Assembly: GCA_021513715.1 (NCBI GenBank)
Contig: CP084167.1
Span: forward strand, 310,001-374,000
Source: Candidatus Heimdallarchaeum endolithica
GTDB taxonomy: Archaea > Asgardarchaeota > Heimdallarchaeia > Heimdallarchaeales > Heimdallarchaeaceae
DNA length: 64,000 bases
Direction of reading: 5' to 3'
Shown here: positions 18,310 to 28,146 of the stretch, piece by piece
Layout of the letters: each line of letters begins with the position of its first letter
Position numbering within the stretch: the first letter of the stretch is position 1
The notes under the pieces: generated by a model
What the model was told of the DNA's origin: nothing
Databases searched by the model: none
What the model saw: only the letters and a program-made list of their open reading frames with translations
Position numbers and translations under genes: made by a program

Positions 18310-21300
18310 TATGAAGCACCTCCTCTTTTAAAAATATTCTTCAAGAATCGCAGTTTTCCTGCTCTTCCTGCGTAAACAGTCAAAGTTGAAGCAACGCCTA
18401 CAGCTACTCCCCCTCCTATTCCTGCAAAGACCCAAGGTAAGGAGACTACTGGACTCCCTTCAACGTAAAATGTTCGTTCTATTAACGAAACATTTCCATC
18501 AGGTTTTGTCACATAAAATCTCACAATATAGTCTCCTGGCCCTATATAATCTCCTTGCGTTATCCATGTTCTAGAGATACCGTCATAGGACATCGTCATA
18601 TTATCTCCAAAATCATGTTTATTTTTCTTAATTTGATATTGGACACCTATCAACTCTGTCACATTATAGAGAATAAAAGTATAGTTTGAAGGAGAGTAAA
18701 TTCCACCTTCTATCGGCGAGATAACTAGTACTCCGGCTTCAAGCATATCTTGATTTGCAGAGAGAGCTGCTATGAATTCTTCTTCTGTAGTATATGTGAG
18801 AGGGTCAAGTCCTAACATGACTTCTAACCCATCGCTATAAGTATCATTATCTGTATCCCAATTTGTAGGATCAGTACCATGAACATATACTTCAGCCCCA
18901 TCCATCAAACCGTCTCTGTCGCTATCTGGTTGAGTAACACCTCCTCCTGCAACATAACTGGTGTTGTAAATAAAGAACTCCAAACCATCTTCTAGGCCAT
19001 CATGATCCCAATCCATCAGTAAACCATCCACTTTTCCTGAATTTGCATCAATCTCGTAGGCGTTATTAGGATTAGAACCGTAAAGTAGTAACTCTGGGCC
19101 ATCAGGCAGCAAATCATCATCACAATCAGGGTCATTAGGATCAAGCAGATAACCAGGATGTTCAAAACCAGCGTACCATTCTTCCCAATCTGTCAGATAA
19201 TCGTTATCAGTATCTGAACTCAGAGGGTTCGTAAACATTACATTTAGCTCTGACCAATCGTCTAACCCATCTCCGTCTGTATCCATCATATCTGGTTTAG
19301 TTCCATATTCATAAACTTCTTCTCCATCCAAAAGTCCATCATTATCAGAGTCTGGATCTACAGGTGAAGTATTGTAAGGTTGTGTGATAATGAAACTGAC
19401 ATAAGGATAAATGATGTTAGAAACGTTTGCAATATGATATTCATTTGCATCATATATTCCATCTCCATCAGTATCATTACATAATGGATCCAATGGCACT
19501 GGAGTAAAGTTGTAAATTAAACCAGAACCAAGATATAATTCAAAAGAATCATGTATTCCATCTCCATCAGTATCACTTGTCAATGGGTCAGTTCCATAAA
19601 TTAACACTTCATCTCCGTCAGAAAGTGGGAAGGTATAATTTCCATCTTCGTTAGGATAGGTAATTGAATCATTGTCTGAGTCCCAATTCAATGGGTCAGT
19701 GTATATACCATATTCATCTAAAACTTCCATAGCATCACTCAAACCATCATCATCTGTATCGTAATCTCTAGGATTGGTAAAGTAGTAAAATATCTCTTCC
19801 CAGTCTGTTAGACCGTCGTTATCCATATCTTCATCCATCGGGTCTGAACCGTAAACTAATACCTCCATTCCATCATCTATCCCATCACCATCACTATCTA
19901 CAGCAAGAGGATTAGTATGGAATAAATATACTTCTTCTCCATCCAAAAGTCCATCATGATCTGTATCTTCATAAGCAGGATTGGTTCCAAACTTGAAGAA
20001 TTCTTCACCATCTAAGATACCATCCATATCACTATCAGGATTTAATGGATCTGAACCTAGTAGAATGTCTTGAAGATCGCCTAACCCATCTCCATCAGTA
20101 TCAGGATTTCGAGGATCTGTATGGTTACTAATCTTGTTACCCCAACCCTCTAAACCATCAATTAATCCATCATCATCCATATCAGCATCATTTGGATCTG
20201 TCGGTGGATCTAACCAAAGTTCATAACCATCAGACTTTAGGAAAAAGTCAAGCGGAGCCCCATCACCTCTCCACGATTTATCCATTACTGCTGAATCACC
20301 ATCAGTATCTGGGTTTATTGGGTTCGTTCTAACTACTCTTCCCATTAATTCATCGTCTTCGATAAATATAACCCATTGACCTTCGATCTCAACTTTATCA
20401 GACATATAGATTAAGAACTGACGATCTGGAGCTATGGTTCCATTTGCTAATTGTTTATAAGAATCGTCATCGGTATCATTATCCAATGGATGAGTATAGC
20501 CTTGATTATAGAATATTGGATAGGGATCCCAACTTGGGTCTGAAGTATTATACAACTCTGGTCCATAATAAGCTCCAAATTCTCCTTCTTGTCCATCTAG
20601 TAGACCATCTCCATCAGTATCAGGATTAAGAGGATCAGTATGATCTTTATACTCTACTCCTCCAATTGTAACGAATTTTACACTTGGAGTTATTCCACTA
20701 ATATTCCATGCAGTATTTACTTCGTAATAGTCATCTAATTGATCACCATCTGTGTCTTGGGCATTTGGATCAGTTCCATAGATAACAACTTCTTCATAAT
20801 CAGTTAATCCATCATAGTCGCTATCTATTTGTAAGGGATTGGTTTTCAAGACTTCATATTCCATATAGTCATCTAGACCATCATCGTCTGAATCTGCAAT
20901 GATAGGATCAGTTTTACTTGTTTTCACTTCGAATTGGTCTGATAAACCATCTCCATCACTATCATCGCTGTCTACTTTCATTCCTGGAACTCCTAACTCA
21001 TATGAATCAGGCAACCCATCCCCATCCGCATCCAAGCCGCTCATTTCGTCTTTCGTACTTTCATCATCAGGTCCACCTGCCAGATAAATAGGATCTGGAC
21101 CCCATGACACTGATCTTGTCCAGTCGACGAACAAGAACGTCAGTTTCACCGCCACAGTGAACTCTATCTCGAGTATCACCTGCAGCGGTGCGTCCGCCAA
21201 GAAGTCCTGTATAAACGTCAGCGTCACTACAAATCCTATCGTTATTTTTATACCAACTATTACCAAATCGATATCGATAATTACAGAAACACCTATTCCT

Positions 21301-24300
21301 ATTACTATAGTCAAAATATCTGCAGCTTTCTGAGTAGGTGTTTCACATCGTTTAACAATCTCTATTCCTAAAAAGAATTCTATTTTCAGATATATTCCGC
21401 CTAAACCTATATATTTTGCCACTTTAGCTAAAGCTGCTCCTCCAGGACCTAAAAATTCTGCTAATGGGAATGTTTTAGCTATTGATATCTGGAACTTAAA
21501 GAAGAACTCTATTACTTTGAAGAAATCACTTGTACTTATTTTTCCATTAGCAATTTTCATCAATTGCAGTATAAGTCCTGCTGAACCAGAAAATGAAAGC
21601 TCTAGACCAAGAGAGTCAAGTAGCATTTTCATTAAATCGTTCTTTCCAGAAGTTCCTGCTTTAATTTCAAGCCCAGCTTTGAAAATAGGAATTATTGAAA
21701 TTGATTTTGAGATAAGTTTAAACAATTCTCCAATATTATCGAGATCAAAAACCTTTGACCCATCAAAGATCATACTCATTATTAACTCTTGAATTGGTTC
21801 TGGGTTAATCTCGAAACCAGGGCTTAGTGAAAAGAATACACGCATCTGGAAAGCAGTGAAACTTCCGAATCCAATCGGGAATTCTGAATCATAACTAACT
21901 AAATCGCCCAAAGATTGAAACAGTTCATTTAGCTTATCTGTGAGCATATTAAGAAGATCAGCTATCTGCCCTGCAGCCCAACCTACAAGCTGATTCATTA
22001 TCCACTTAATTCCATCTTTGAAAATATTCTTTGCTCCTCCTAGAAAAGTGAGAACTGTTTCAACAGTTGTTTTGATTGTAGGATCAATACTTCCACCAAG
22101 TAATCCCATAATATCCTGAACTACTTTAACAACGTTTGAAAACTCGGGTCCTTCTTCCCATAGAAGTTGAAAACTCTTATACATTGCTTCTAAAGGAATA
22201 TTAACATCTAACATGTTCAAAACTACAACAGCCATTGAAATTATTGTCTGGATAACATTTTGGACAGAAAAGTCATATCCTCCAGAAAAGATGTCAATTA
22301 AGATTCCAACTACTTTTCCTATTAATTGATAAATTTCTGTACTAGAATTCTTATCGCTGAGGAAGAAATAAAGAACTTTTTCTATAATTTCTCCTGGATT
22401 TTTAAATTTGTCAGCAAAATCTTCCAATCTTCCCATAATATATTTCTTTAAGCTCTTTTTCCCTGTAATGAAAGGTAATATGGCTGCTCCAGCCTCTATT
22501 GCTTTTTGAACAATTTCACGAGGGCCTTCTGCTAAACCTGCAAAATGCTCTAAAAAGCCGTCAACAAGACTTATTAAACAACTTGTATCACTTAAAGATT
22601 CAAAGTCACCATTTATCAGAGCTAAAGCCATCAAAACAGCTTGAGAAATAACATTGATTTTATTTGCATCAAGAGAATGTCCAGATAAAGAACTAAGTTC
22701 AGTAATTAAGGATATTATTTGGTCATGAACATTATTTACGTCAAGGTTCTTTCCTTCTGAAACATCTTTAATAAGATCCATAAATGTATCAATTTGTGTT
22801 CTAACGCTTGAAACAAAGAATTGAACATCATTAATTGTTTCAACAAGATCAGGGAAGAAGAAGCCTATTAAATCCATAAATGAATCCTTAAGATTTACAT
22901 CAATAACGCCAGCTGCACCCAAACCCATTTTAAGTGCAACACCTATAGCTTTGAAGGTGGTCTCTACATCATCATCATATGTTAAATCTAAAATGTTCTT
23001 ATAAACTAGTTTTCCTAATCGTGGAAAGACATCAGTTACAACATGTTCCATGTCTTTTGTACTAACAATCTCAAATGCCATCATAATAATTTCAGAGATT
23101 GTATCGATCCATTTTTGTGCTTCACTTCCTAGATCTAAAGTCTGTTCCATGAATTTTTTCATTAGATTAGTAATTAATTGCCTGTTGAGAAAACTCTTGA
23201 GATAATCACCTATATTTGTAACACCACTAATCATATCAGAAAGAGCACTAGAGATATTTAATGCATCAAAAACATCATTAACAAAATCTCCCACGCTATC
23301 TGGAATTATAAATCTTAAAAGCTCCATTGATATATCAATTAAAGGAGTAAGATCACCCGAAGCTATATCTTTGATAGAGAATAATGCCTTAACAACTATA
23401 TCAAAGTAAGGTTTGTATTCCTCTATACTTGGAAACATTTCCTTTGCTACATCAAAAAATAGCTCTATTGCGCTACTAGCGCTTGGATCTTTAAAGAAAC
23501 CTATAATCTTAGGTATTTCCTTAATTATTGCTACAATTTGTCCTCCATACTCCTTACCTACAGTCAATAAACCTTCAGGAATTTCTACTCCTATAAACTC
23601 TAAAATAATTTTAATAACATCTCCAGCAGCACCAGGAATAGAAGATAAGAATGGAAATTCGCCTAACACAATGTCATCTTCATCAATTGTTGCCTTAGGT
23701 TTGATATCCATCACAGGATTAAAACCTTCAATCTCTGCTGTCGGATCAACTAGTTCCCCAGTGTAAGGATTGACTTTGTTTAACCTCTTTGGATATTGAT
23801 CCATAGAGTCTTGCAATCTTTCTTCAGCTTTCTTGGGGTCAACAACTCCAAGACCTTTTGGATCGAATTCTGCAGACATTATCTCTTCAAATGAATCACC
23901 AAAATATTTGATTGCTATTAGTTTGAAGTTTTCACCTATTTGCTGAAGAATTTCATCATCTTTTTCAACAAAAATCTCGTATAAAGACCATAATACATGA
24001 ATATATGCAATACGATAATCTAAAATCTCTGTATTTTCTATATAACAATTTTCAGTTCTAAGATATGGACCCATTTTATATGAGTTACCATAAACACCTA
24101 TGTGCCTTGTATCTTTGAAAATGTTATAATAAGCAGTCAAATCTCTCCATGGCATTGTCCATCCTGCGAACTTGATGCCTTTCAAGTCAGAGTCAAAAAC
24201 GTAGATCTTTATCCAATCATCATTATAGAAAGCTCTATCGAATGAATCTAAATTGAAAACTTTGACCATTCTAACGTTTGAGTAAAACATATGTATAGTA

Positions 24301-24569
24301 TCATAAATCGAATTAGCTAGTTCTTTAGTCATGTCATCGAATGGATCATACAAAATCGCTATTTGATCTTCATAAACATCAGCTGGATTTCCAGTCATCA
24401 TTAACTTCGTCTCATTCCCAACCATCTGACCTTGAACGAATATCGTTGAAACATTCAAGATAAGAAGAAAAATAGCTATAATTGAAATAACTTTAACTTT
24501 ACTTTTTTTCATTTTTACACTTCTTTTCAATCTTCCATTACTTATCTGGGAAACAATAGCCCCAATCAT
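18309..24569 (-). CDS. Giant surface protein with helical stalk, TSP3 repeats and C-terminal anchor
   Basis: 2086 residues. From the ATG at 24512 the protein starts with a classic signal peptide (MKKSKVKVISIIAIFLLILN); the frame extends to 24569, and either start fits the TATA box. Order: N-terminal region (about 60-230), a long amphipathic helical region (about 300-1060), a hydrophobic beta-rich part (about 1060-1150), some 20 thrombospondin-type-3 calcium repeats (DxDxDGxxD, 1165-1920), an Ig-like tail, then a membrane helix (FAGIGGGVAVGVASTLTV, near 2055-2075) and basic end (FLKNIFKRGG). It should form a calcium-stiffened rod outside the cell. It is the first gene of an operon with the propeller protein. 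Codons for residues about 1115-1190 are markedly GC-richer than elsewhere. Confidence 0.85.
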   Translation of the reverse strand: MIGAIVSQISNGRLKRSVKMKKSKVKVISIIAIFLLILNVSTIFVQGQMVGNETKLMMTGNPADVYEDQIAILYDPFDDMTKELANSIYDTIHMFYSNVRMVKVFNLDSFDRAFYNDDWIKIYVFDSDLKGIKFAGWTMPWRDLTAYYNIFKDTRHIGVYGNSYKMGPYLRTENCYIENTEILDYRIAYIHVLWSLYEIFVEKDDEILQQIGENFKLIAIKYFGDSFEEIMSAEFDPKGLGVVDPKKAEERLQDSMDQYPKRLNKVNPYTGELVDPTAEIEGFNPVMDIKPKATIDEDDIVLGEFPFLSSIPGAAGDVIKIILEFIGVEIPEGLLTVGKEYGGQIVAIIKEIPKIIGFFKDPSASSAIELFFDVAKEMFPSIEEYKPYFDIVVKALFSIKDIASGDLTPLIDISMELLRFIIPDSVGDFVNDVFDALNISSALSDMISGVTNIGDYLKSFLNRQLITNLMKKFMEQTLDLGSEAQKWIDTISEIIMMAFEIVSTKDMEHVVTDVFPRLGKLVYKNILDLTYDDDVETTFKAIGVALKMGLGAAGVIDVNLKDSFMDLIGFFFPDLVETINDVQFFVSSVRTQIDTFMDLIKDVSEGKNLDVNNVHDQIISLITELSSLSGHSLDANKINVISQAVLMALALINGDFESLSDTSCLISLVDGFLEHFAGLAEGPREIVQKAIEAGAAILPFITGKKSLKKYIMGRLEDFADKFKNPGEIIEKVLYFFLSDKNSSTEIYQLIGKVVGILIDIFSGGYDFSVQNVIQTIISMAVVVLNMLDVNIPLEAMYKSFQLLWEEGPEFSNVVKVVQDIMGLLGGSIDPTIKTTVETVLTFLGGAKNIFKDGIKWIMNQLVGWAAGQIADLLNMLTDKLNELFQSLGDLVSYDSEFPIGFGSFTAFQMRVFFSLSPGFEINPEPIQELIMSMIFDGSKVFDLDNIGELFKLISKSISIIPIFKAGLEIKAGTSGKNDLMKMLLDSLGLELSFSGSAGLILQLMKIANGKISTSDFFKVIEFFFKFQISIAKTFPLAEFLGPGGAALAKVAKYIGLGGIYLKIEFFLGIEIVKRCETPTQKAADILTIVIGIGVSVIIDIDLVIVGIKITIGFVVTLTFIQDFLADAPLQVILEIEFTVAVKLTFLFVDWTRSVSWGPDPIYLAGGPDDESTKDEMSGLDADGDGLPDSYELGVPGMKVDSDDSDGDGLSDQFEVKTSKTDPIIADSDDDGLDDYMEYEVLKTNPLQIDSDYDGLTDYEEVVIYGTDPNAQDTDGDQLDDYYEVNTAWNISGITPSVKFVTIGGVEYKDHTDPLNPDTDGDGLLDGQEGEFGAYYGPELYNTSDPSWDPYPIFYNQGYTHPLDNDTDDDSYKQLANGTIAPDRQFLIYMSDKVEIEGQWVIFIEDDELMGRVVRTNPINPDTDGDSAVMDKSWRGDGAPLDFFLKSDGYELWLDPPTDPNDADMDDDGLIDGLEGWGNKISNHTDPRNPDTDGDGLGDLQDILLGSDPLNPDSDMDGILDGEEFFKFGTNPAYEDTDHDGLLDGEEVYLFHTNPLAVDSDGDGIDDGMEVLVYGSDPMDEDMDNDGLTDWEEIFYYFTNPRDYDTDDDGLSDAMEVLDEYGIYTDPLNWDSDNDSITYPNEDGNYTFPLSDGDEVLIYGTDPLTSDTDGDGIHDSFELYLGSGLIYNFTPVPLDPLCNDTDGDGIYDANEYHIANVSNIIYPYVSFIITQPYNTSPVDPDSDNDGLLDGEEVYEYGTKPDMMDTDGDGLDDWSELNVMFTNPLSSDTDNDYLTDWEEWYAGFEHPGYLLDPNDPDCDDDLLPDGPELLLYGSNPNNAYEIDANSGKVDGLLMDWDHDGLEDGLEFFIYNTSYVAGGGVTQPDSDRDGLMDGAEVYVHGTDPTNWDTDNDTYSDGLEVMLGLDPLTYTTEEEFIAALSANQDMLEAGVLVISPIEGGIYSPSNYTFILYNVTELIGVQYQIKKNKHDFGDNMTMSYDGISRTWITQGDYIGPGDYIVRFYVTKPDGNVSLIERTFYVEGSPVVSLPWVFAGIGGGVAVGVASTLTVYAGRAGKLRFLKNIFKRGGAS

Positions 24570-24604
24570 ACTCCCAGAACTCTAAAGAGTACTATACGAA
24601 AATC

Positions 24605-24615
24605 TATATATAAAA
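24605..24615 (-). promoter_or_regulatory. TATA box of the giant surface-protein operon
   Basis: On the minus strand TTTTATATATA lies 36-46 nt upstream of the 24569 start, predicting transcription start near 24583. The leader would then be about 15 nt for the 24569 start or 70 nt for the 24512 start. The remaining gap up to 24828 is AT-rich with only a weak hairpin (AAGGCA at 24679-24684 and TGCCTT at 24695-24700). Confidence 0.5.
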
Positions 24616-24828
24616 TGTACTACAACTCCTTGAAAAACAATGTTTTCAGCAGTCTAATTTAAAGTTTAAAAACCATGTAAGGCAGAAAGTCTCTTGCCTT
24701 CCTTCAAGTACTATTTTTAATATAAAAACAAATTACAAAATTCACCCTATATGTAATGCAAATGGTAACTAAATAAATATAATATATAATGTGTTATATA
24801 ACGAATGTGTTAATAATAGACACAAGTG

Positions 24829-25875
24829 TCAAATCAAAAAATAAATTGATTGTCTGGCGTCATGAAGATAACGACGTTTTCCAACTAGTCCTTTTTCACT
24901 AAGTATTTTAAGTGCGTTTCTTACAGTTCTGGAAGGTAACCCTGTACTTTGTATTATTTCACTTTGTGTCATTTCTCCTTCTGTGTGCAGCAACTTAAAG
25001 ATATACTTCGCAGAAGGAGGAACACCTTCTAAAGACTGTAAGTCTAGTTCTACTAGCCTATTTCTTAACCTTGATAATATATTTACATTCTTACTTATTC
25101 GAATTACCTTTGCTTTCTTTCTAGCTTTTAGTATCTTGATTGTTTGACCATCTAGTTTTTTTCTAATTTGACCATCTATTATTACTTCGATTTGGGTTTT
25201 AGCCTTTAAATTAGATATCGATATTATTGATTCTGCAGGAGCTACAACAGGATGGTGATCTTTATTTAAGGGGTTCACAGGAACAATTAATGTAATATCA
25301 GGATTTCCATAAGCAATTGGACCATTGGCAGAAAGTGCATAACCAGTTGAACCTAGTGGAGTAGAAACTATTAATCCATCAGCTCGACCTCTATAAATGT
25401 GATTGTTATCTAAAGTTAAAGTATAACTCATTAATTGTGCTGATCTCTTGGGAAAAATAGCTATTTCGTTGAGTGCTGGCAAGTATTCATTTGATAGCGA
25501 ATCTTGTAAAGCTACTCGGTTATACTTATCTATTGTATAACTTTTTGATAAAATAGAAGTTACAGCTTCCTCAAGATTGTTTGGTGTTATTTCTGTAAAG
25601 AAACTAATTTGCTCTGAAGAGGCAGCAATAACTGGTTTTTCTCCGTTTGACAAAAAAATAGACTTCAAGAATGTTCCTGTATCCCCAACAGAGATTATAA
25701 TATCTATTGCTGTAATATATCTTAGATGTTTAGATTTTTGAAGGGCTATATCCAGTTCACTCTCTGAAATTTTTGAAAAAGAAATATTATCTGAATTTTT
25801 TGATAATTGTTCTCTAATTGTGTCTGCAAAGTTCTTAAACGCTTCTTCTTCTGCAATAACCATTAATATTTTCAT
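24829..25875 (-). CDS. NAD kinase-like domain fused to a winged-helix DNA-binding domain
   Basis: 348 residues from the preferred ATG at 25875 (MKILMVIAEEE); the frame extends to 25893. Residue numbers below count from 25893. The N-terminal part (7-285) is an NAD kinase fold: ISVGDTGTFL (67-76) replaces the usual GGDGTFL but keeps the Asp; NEIAI (142-146), STPLGSTGYALSANGPI (177-193) and a C-terminal beta sandwich (VIIDGQ) follow. The C-terminal part (292-354) is a winged helix: KYIFKLLHTEGEMTQSEII, recognition helix LPSRTVRNALKILSEKGLV and wing RRYLHDARQSIYFLI. Known NAD kinases make NADP from NAD and ATP; a DNA-binding tail is not standard. It lies divergent from nadA-nadC, so it may be both NADP synthase and an NAD-pathway regulator, or only a sensor. 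Confidence 0.85.
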   Translation of the reverse strand: MKILMVIAEEEAFKNFADTIREQLSKNSDNISFSKISESELDIALQKSKHLRYITAIDIIISVGDTGTFLKSIFLSNGEKPVIAASSEQISFFTEITPNNLEEAVTSILSKSYTIDKYNRVALQDSLSNEYLPALNEIAIFPKRSAQLMSYTLTLDNNHIYRGRADGLIVSTPLGSTGYALSANGPIAYGNPDITLIVPVNPLNKDHHPVVAPAESIISISNLKAKTQIEVIIDGQIRKKLDGQTIKILKARKKAKVIRISKNVNILSRLRNRLVELDLQSLEGVPPSAKYIFKLLHTEGEMTQSEIIQSTGLPSRTVRNALKILSEKGLVGKRRYLHDARQSIYFLI

Positions 25876-25893
25876 TTCTACACCAAACAACAA

Positions 25894-26248
25894 TGCTTGA
25901 AATTCTCATTATTCATTTGTTCATCTACTATTTTATTTATTTATCTTGTGTTTTTTTATTAATATCTCATCAAGTTCAAAAAAAAATGTAGAAAACATTA
26001 ATGTCCTACCTTCAAGCAATAATTTTAAATTTAGGTGATTTATTTATATGATTAACAAAAATAAAGTACTTTCTTCCTAAACAGTAAAAAACTTAAATCT
26101 TATATAATTTAGGCAATTTTTGCTCATATTTTTCTAAAAATGCTTTAATTTTATTTGTTACATTACTTTTTCTCAAAAAAGCTTGTAATTTTGTCCTAAA
26201 ACAAACTTCCTTTATATACCTTTATTGAAGCGTTACTTGGTCTAAAAA
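25894..26248. promoter_or_regulatory. Divergent intergenic region between NAD kinase-winged helix gene and nadA
   Basis: 355 AT-rich bases without a gene. For nadA, a TATA box TTTATATA at 26211-26218 lies 30 nt before the start, so the nadA leader is very short. For the minus-strand gene, an AT-rich block near 25925-25945 (AAATAAATAAAATAG on the minus strand) is a possible TATA element. No strong palindrome stands out by eye, but this is the natural place for an operator bound by the adjacent winged-helix protein. Confidence 0.5.
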
Positions 26249-27280
26249 ATGGTAATTATTGAAAAACAGATTGAACATGTTACATTTGGCTTTACGCAAG
26301 AGGAAATTGAAAAAGAAGCTCAAAGACTTTATTCAAAAATAGGTCATTTAGGATGGACATTAAATGATTGTTTAGATATTGCTCCTTTAACATTAAGAAT
26401 TAATAAACTTAAGAAAAAGAGAGGAGTGCATATACTAGCACATTCTTACCAGACTCCAGATATTATTTTTGGTGTTGCCGATAATGTTGGAGATAGTTTA
26501 GGTCTTTCTAAGAAAGCAACAGAAGTAAAGGAAAACACTATTCTTTTTTGCGGAGTAGAATTCATGGCAGAAACAGCAAAAATTCTTAATCCTGAAAAAA
26601 CTGTTTTAGTTCCAAAAAGAGGTATAGGATGCACTTTAGCTGATTCAATTACTAGAGAGGATGTAAGAAAATTAAAAGAAAAATATCCTGGTGCTCCTGT
26701 TGTTTGTTATGTTAACACCACTGCTGAAGTAAAAGCTGAAGCTGATGTTTGTTGTACTTCAGCTAATGCGAGAAAGATTGTTGAAAAACTAGATAGTGAC
26801 ACAATCATTTTTGTTCCTGATTACAATATGGGGGTAAATTTAGCTAAAATTACTGGAAAAAGGATAATTACTTATAATGGTCATTGTAGAACACATGATA
26901 GAATTACAAAAGAAAAACTAAAACTATTGAAAAAAAATAAAGAAACACTGGTTTTTTCTCACTTTGAGTGTAAACCAGAAATAATAGAACTTTCTGATTT
27001 AGTTGGGGGAACTGGAGATATGCACAGGTTTTCTAAATCAAGTAAGACATCAAAAGAGGTGCTCTTTGTTACTGAACAAGGTTTTATTGATCGAATGAAA
27101 GTAGAATATCCACATCTGAAATTCTTGGACAGTAATATGATATGTCCTATGATGAAACAAAGCAATCTTATAAATATTTTAGATTGTTTAGAAAATCCAA
27201 AGAGAGAAAATATTATAGAAATTGAAGAAGAAATAAGAAAAAGAGCTTTCAACGCAGTAAACAATATGCTAAAATACTAG
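26249..27280 (+). CDS. nadA: Quinolinate synthase
   Basis: 343 residues, normal family length. NadA condenses iminoaspartate with dihydroxyacetone phosphate to quinolinate, using a [4Fe-4S] cluster. The three cluster cysteines are visible: Cys101 in FCGVEFMAETA, Cys213 in NGHCRTH and Cys299 in SNMICPMMK. AHSYQTPDI (64-72) and GDSLGLSKKA are typical substrate-site segments. Oxygen-sensitive cytosolic enzyme. It is followed 18 bp later by nadC, so they form an operon; nadX lies 2.4 kb downstream on the other strand. TATA box at 26211. Confidence 0.95.
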   Translation: MVIIEKQIEHVTFGFTQEEIEKEAQRLYSKIGHLGWTLNDCLDIAPLTLRINKLKKKRGVHILAHSYQTPDIIFGVADNVGDSLGLSKKATEVKENTILFCGVEFMAETAKILNPEKTVLVPKRGIGCTLADSITREDVRKLKEKYPGAPVVCYVNTTAEVKAEADVCCTSANARKIVEKLDSDTIIFVPDYNMGVNLAKITGKRIITYNGHCRTHDRITKEKLKLLKKNKETLVFSHFECKPEIIELSDLVGGTGDMHRFSKSSKTSKEVLFVTEQGFIDRMKVEYPHLKFLDSNMICPMMKQSNLINILDCLENPKRENIIEIEEEIRKRAFNAVNNMLKY

Positions 27281-27298
27281 AAAAAACAGGTTTTCTCA

Positions 27299-28135
27299 AT
27301 GATACCAGAGACTCTAATTGAAGAAGATATAAAAGAGTGGTTGAAGGAAGATATCCCTTACTGGGATATTACAACTAATCTTCTTCCAAACAAAAAAGTG
27401 AAAGCTAAAATTTTTGCCAAACAAGAAGGTATTATTGCAGGATTGATTGTTTCAGAAAAAATCTTTACTCTTCTTGGAGCAGAATGGAGTGCGAACGTGA
27501 AAGATGGAGAAAAAGTTAGTAAAAAACAAATTATTGCGGAGATTAAAGGTGACATTAAAAGTCTTCTTCAAGGAGAAAGAATCGCTTTAAATATACTTGG
27601 AAGGATGTCTGGTATAGCTACAACTACTGCACAAATGATAGAAAAAACAAGAAAAGTTAATCCTAATCTCAAGATATGTGCAACCAGAAAAACTGTTCCT
27701 GGTTTAGCAAAATACGATAAATATGCAGTGACAGTAGGAGGAGGAGATACTCATCGATTTAATCTGTCAGATATGGTTTTATTAAAAGAGAATCATTTAT
27801 CCCTCTTTAGTTCAATATCAGAAGCTATCACCAAAGCAAAAGAAACTGTAAGTTTTAGTAAAAAAATAGAAGTAGAAGTGAAGAATGAAGAAGAAGCTAT
27901 TGAAGCAGCAAAAGCTGGAGCTGATATAATTATGCTAGATAACTTCAAACCTATACAAGCAAAACATGTTGTAAAAAAGATTAGAGAAATAAACCAGAAT
28001 GTACTTATTGAATTGAGCGGGAATATAAAAATTGAAAATATTGAAGATTATGAATTAGAGAACGTGAACCATATTTCTTCTGGCTCTTTAACACATTCAG
28101 TAAAAAACTTTGATCTTTCAATGCTTATAGAATAA
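27299..28135 (+). CDS. nadC: Nicotinate-nucleotide pyrophosphorylase (quinolinate phosphoribosyltransferase)
   Basis: 278 residues, usual length. Converts quinolinate and PRPP to nicotinate mononucleotide, CO2 and pyrophosphate. Diagnostic segments are all present: QGERIALNILGRMSGIAT, ATRKTVPGLAKYDKYAV, the GGGDTHRFNLSDMVLLKENH block with active-site Arg, His and Lys, then VEVKNEEEA, ADIIMLDN and IELSGNI. TVPG and DTHR replace the commoner TTPG and NHR. Second gene of the nadA-nadC operon, with an 18-bp gap. The product feeds NAD synthesis; the downstream adenylyltransferase is not in this window. Confidence 0.95.
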   Translation: MIPETLIEEDIKEWLKEDIPYWDITTNLLPNKKVKAKIFAKQEGIIAGLIVSEKIFTLLGAEWSANVKDGEKVSKKQIIAEIKGDIKSLLQGERIALNILGRMSGIATTTAQMIEKTRKVNPNLKICATRKTVPGLAKYDKYAVTVGGGDTHRFNLSDMVLLKENHLSLFSSISEAITKAKETVSFSKKIEVEVKNEEEAIEAAKAGADIIMLDNFKPIQAKHVVKKIREINQNVLIELSGNIKIENIEDYELENVNHISSGSLTHSVKNFDLSMLIE

Positions 28136-28146
28136 AAAAGAAAAAA

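Noticed and set aside
20899..21087. Open frames antisense to TSP3 repeats
   Set aside because: Asp/Gly-rich coding DNA gives Ser/Pro-rich antisense frames; the sense gene has a signal peptide and continuous repeats. The same holds at 55190-55396 and 60046-60237.
24640..24830. Hairpin AAGGCA/TGCCTT and the dyad GACAC/GTGTC as terminators
   Set aside because: Stems are only 5-6 bp and archaeal termination relies on T tracts, so nothing firm can be said.
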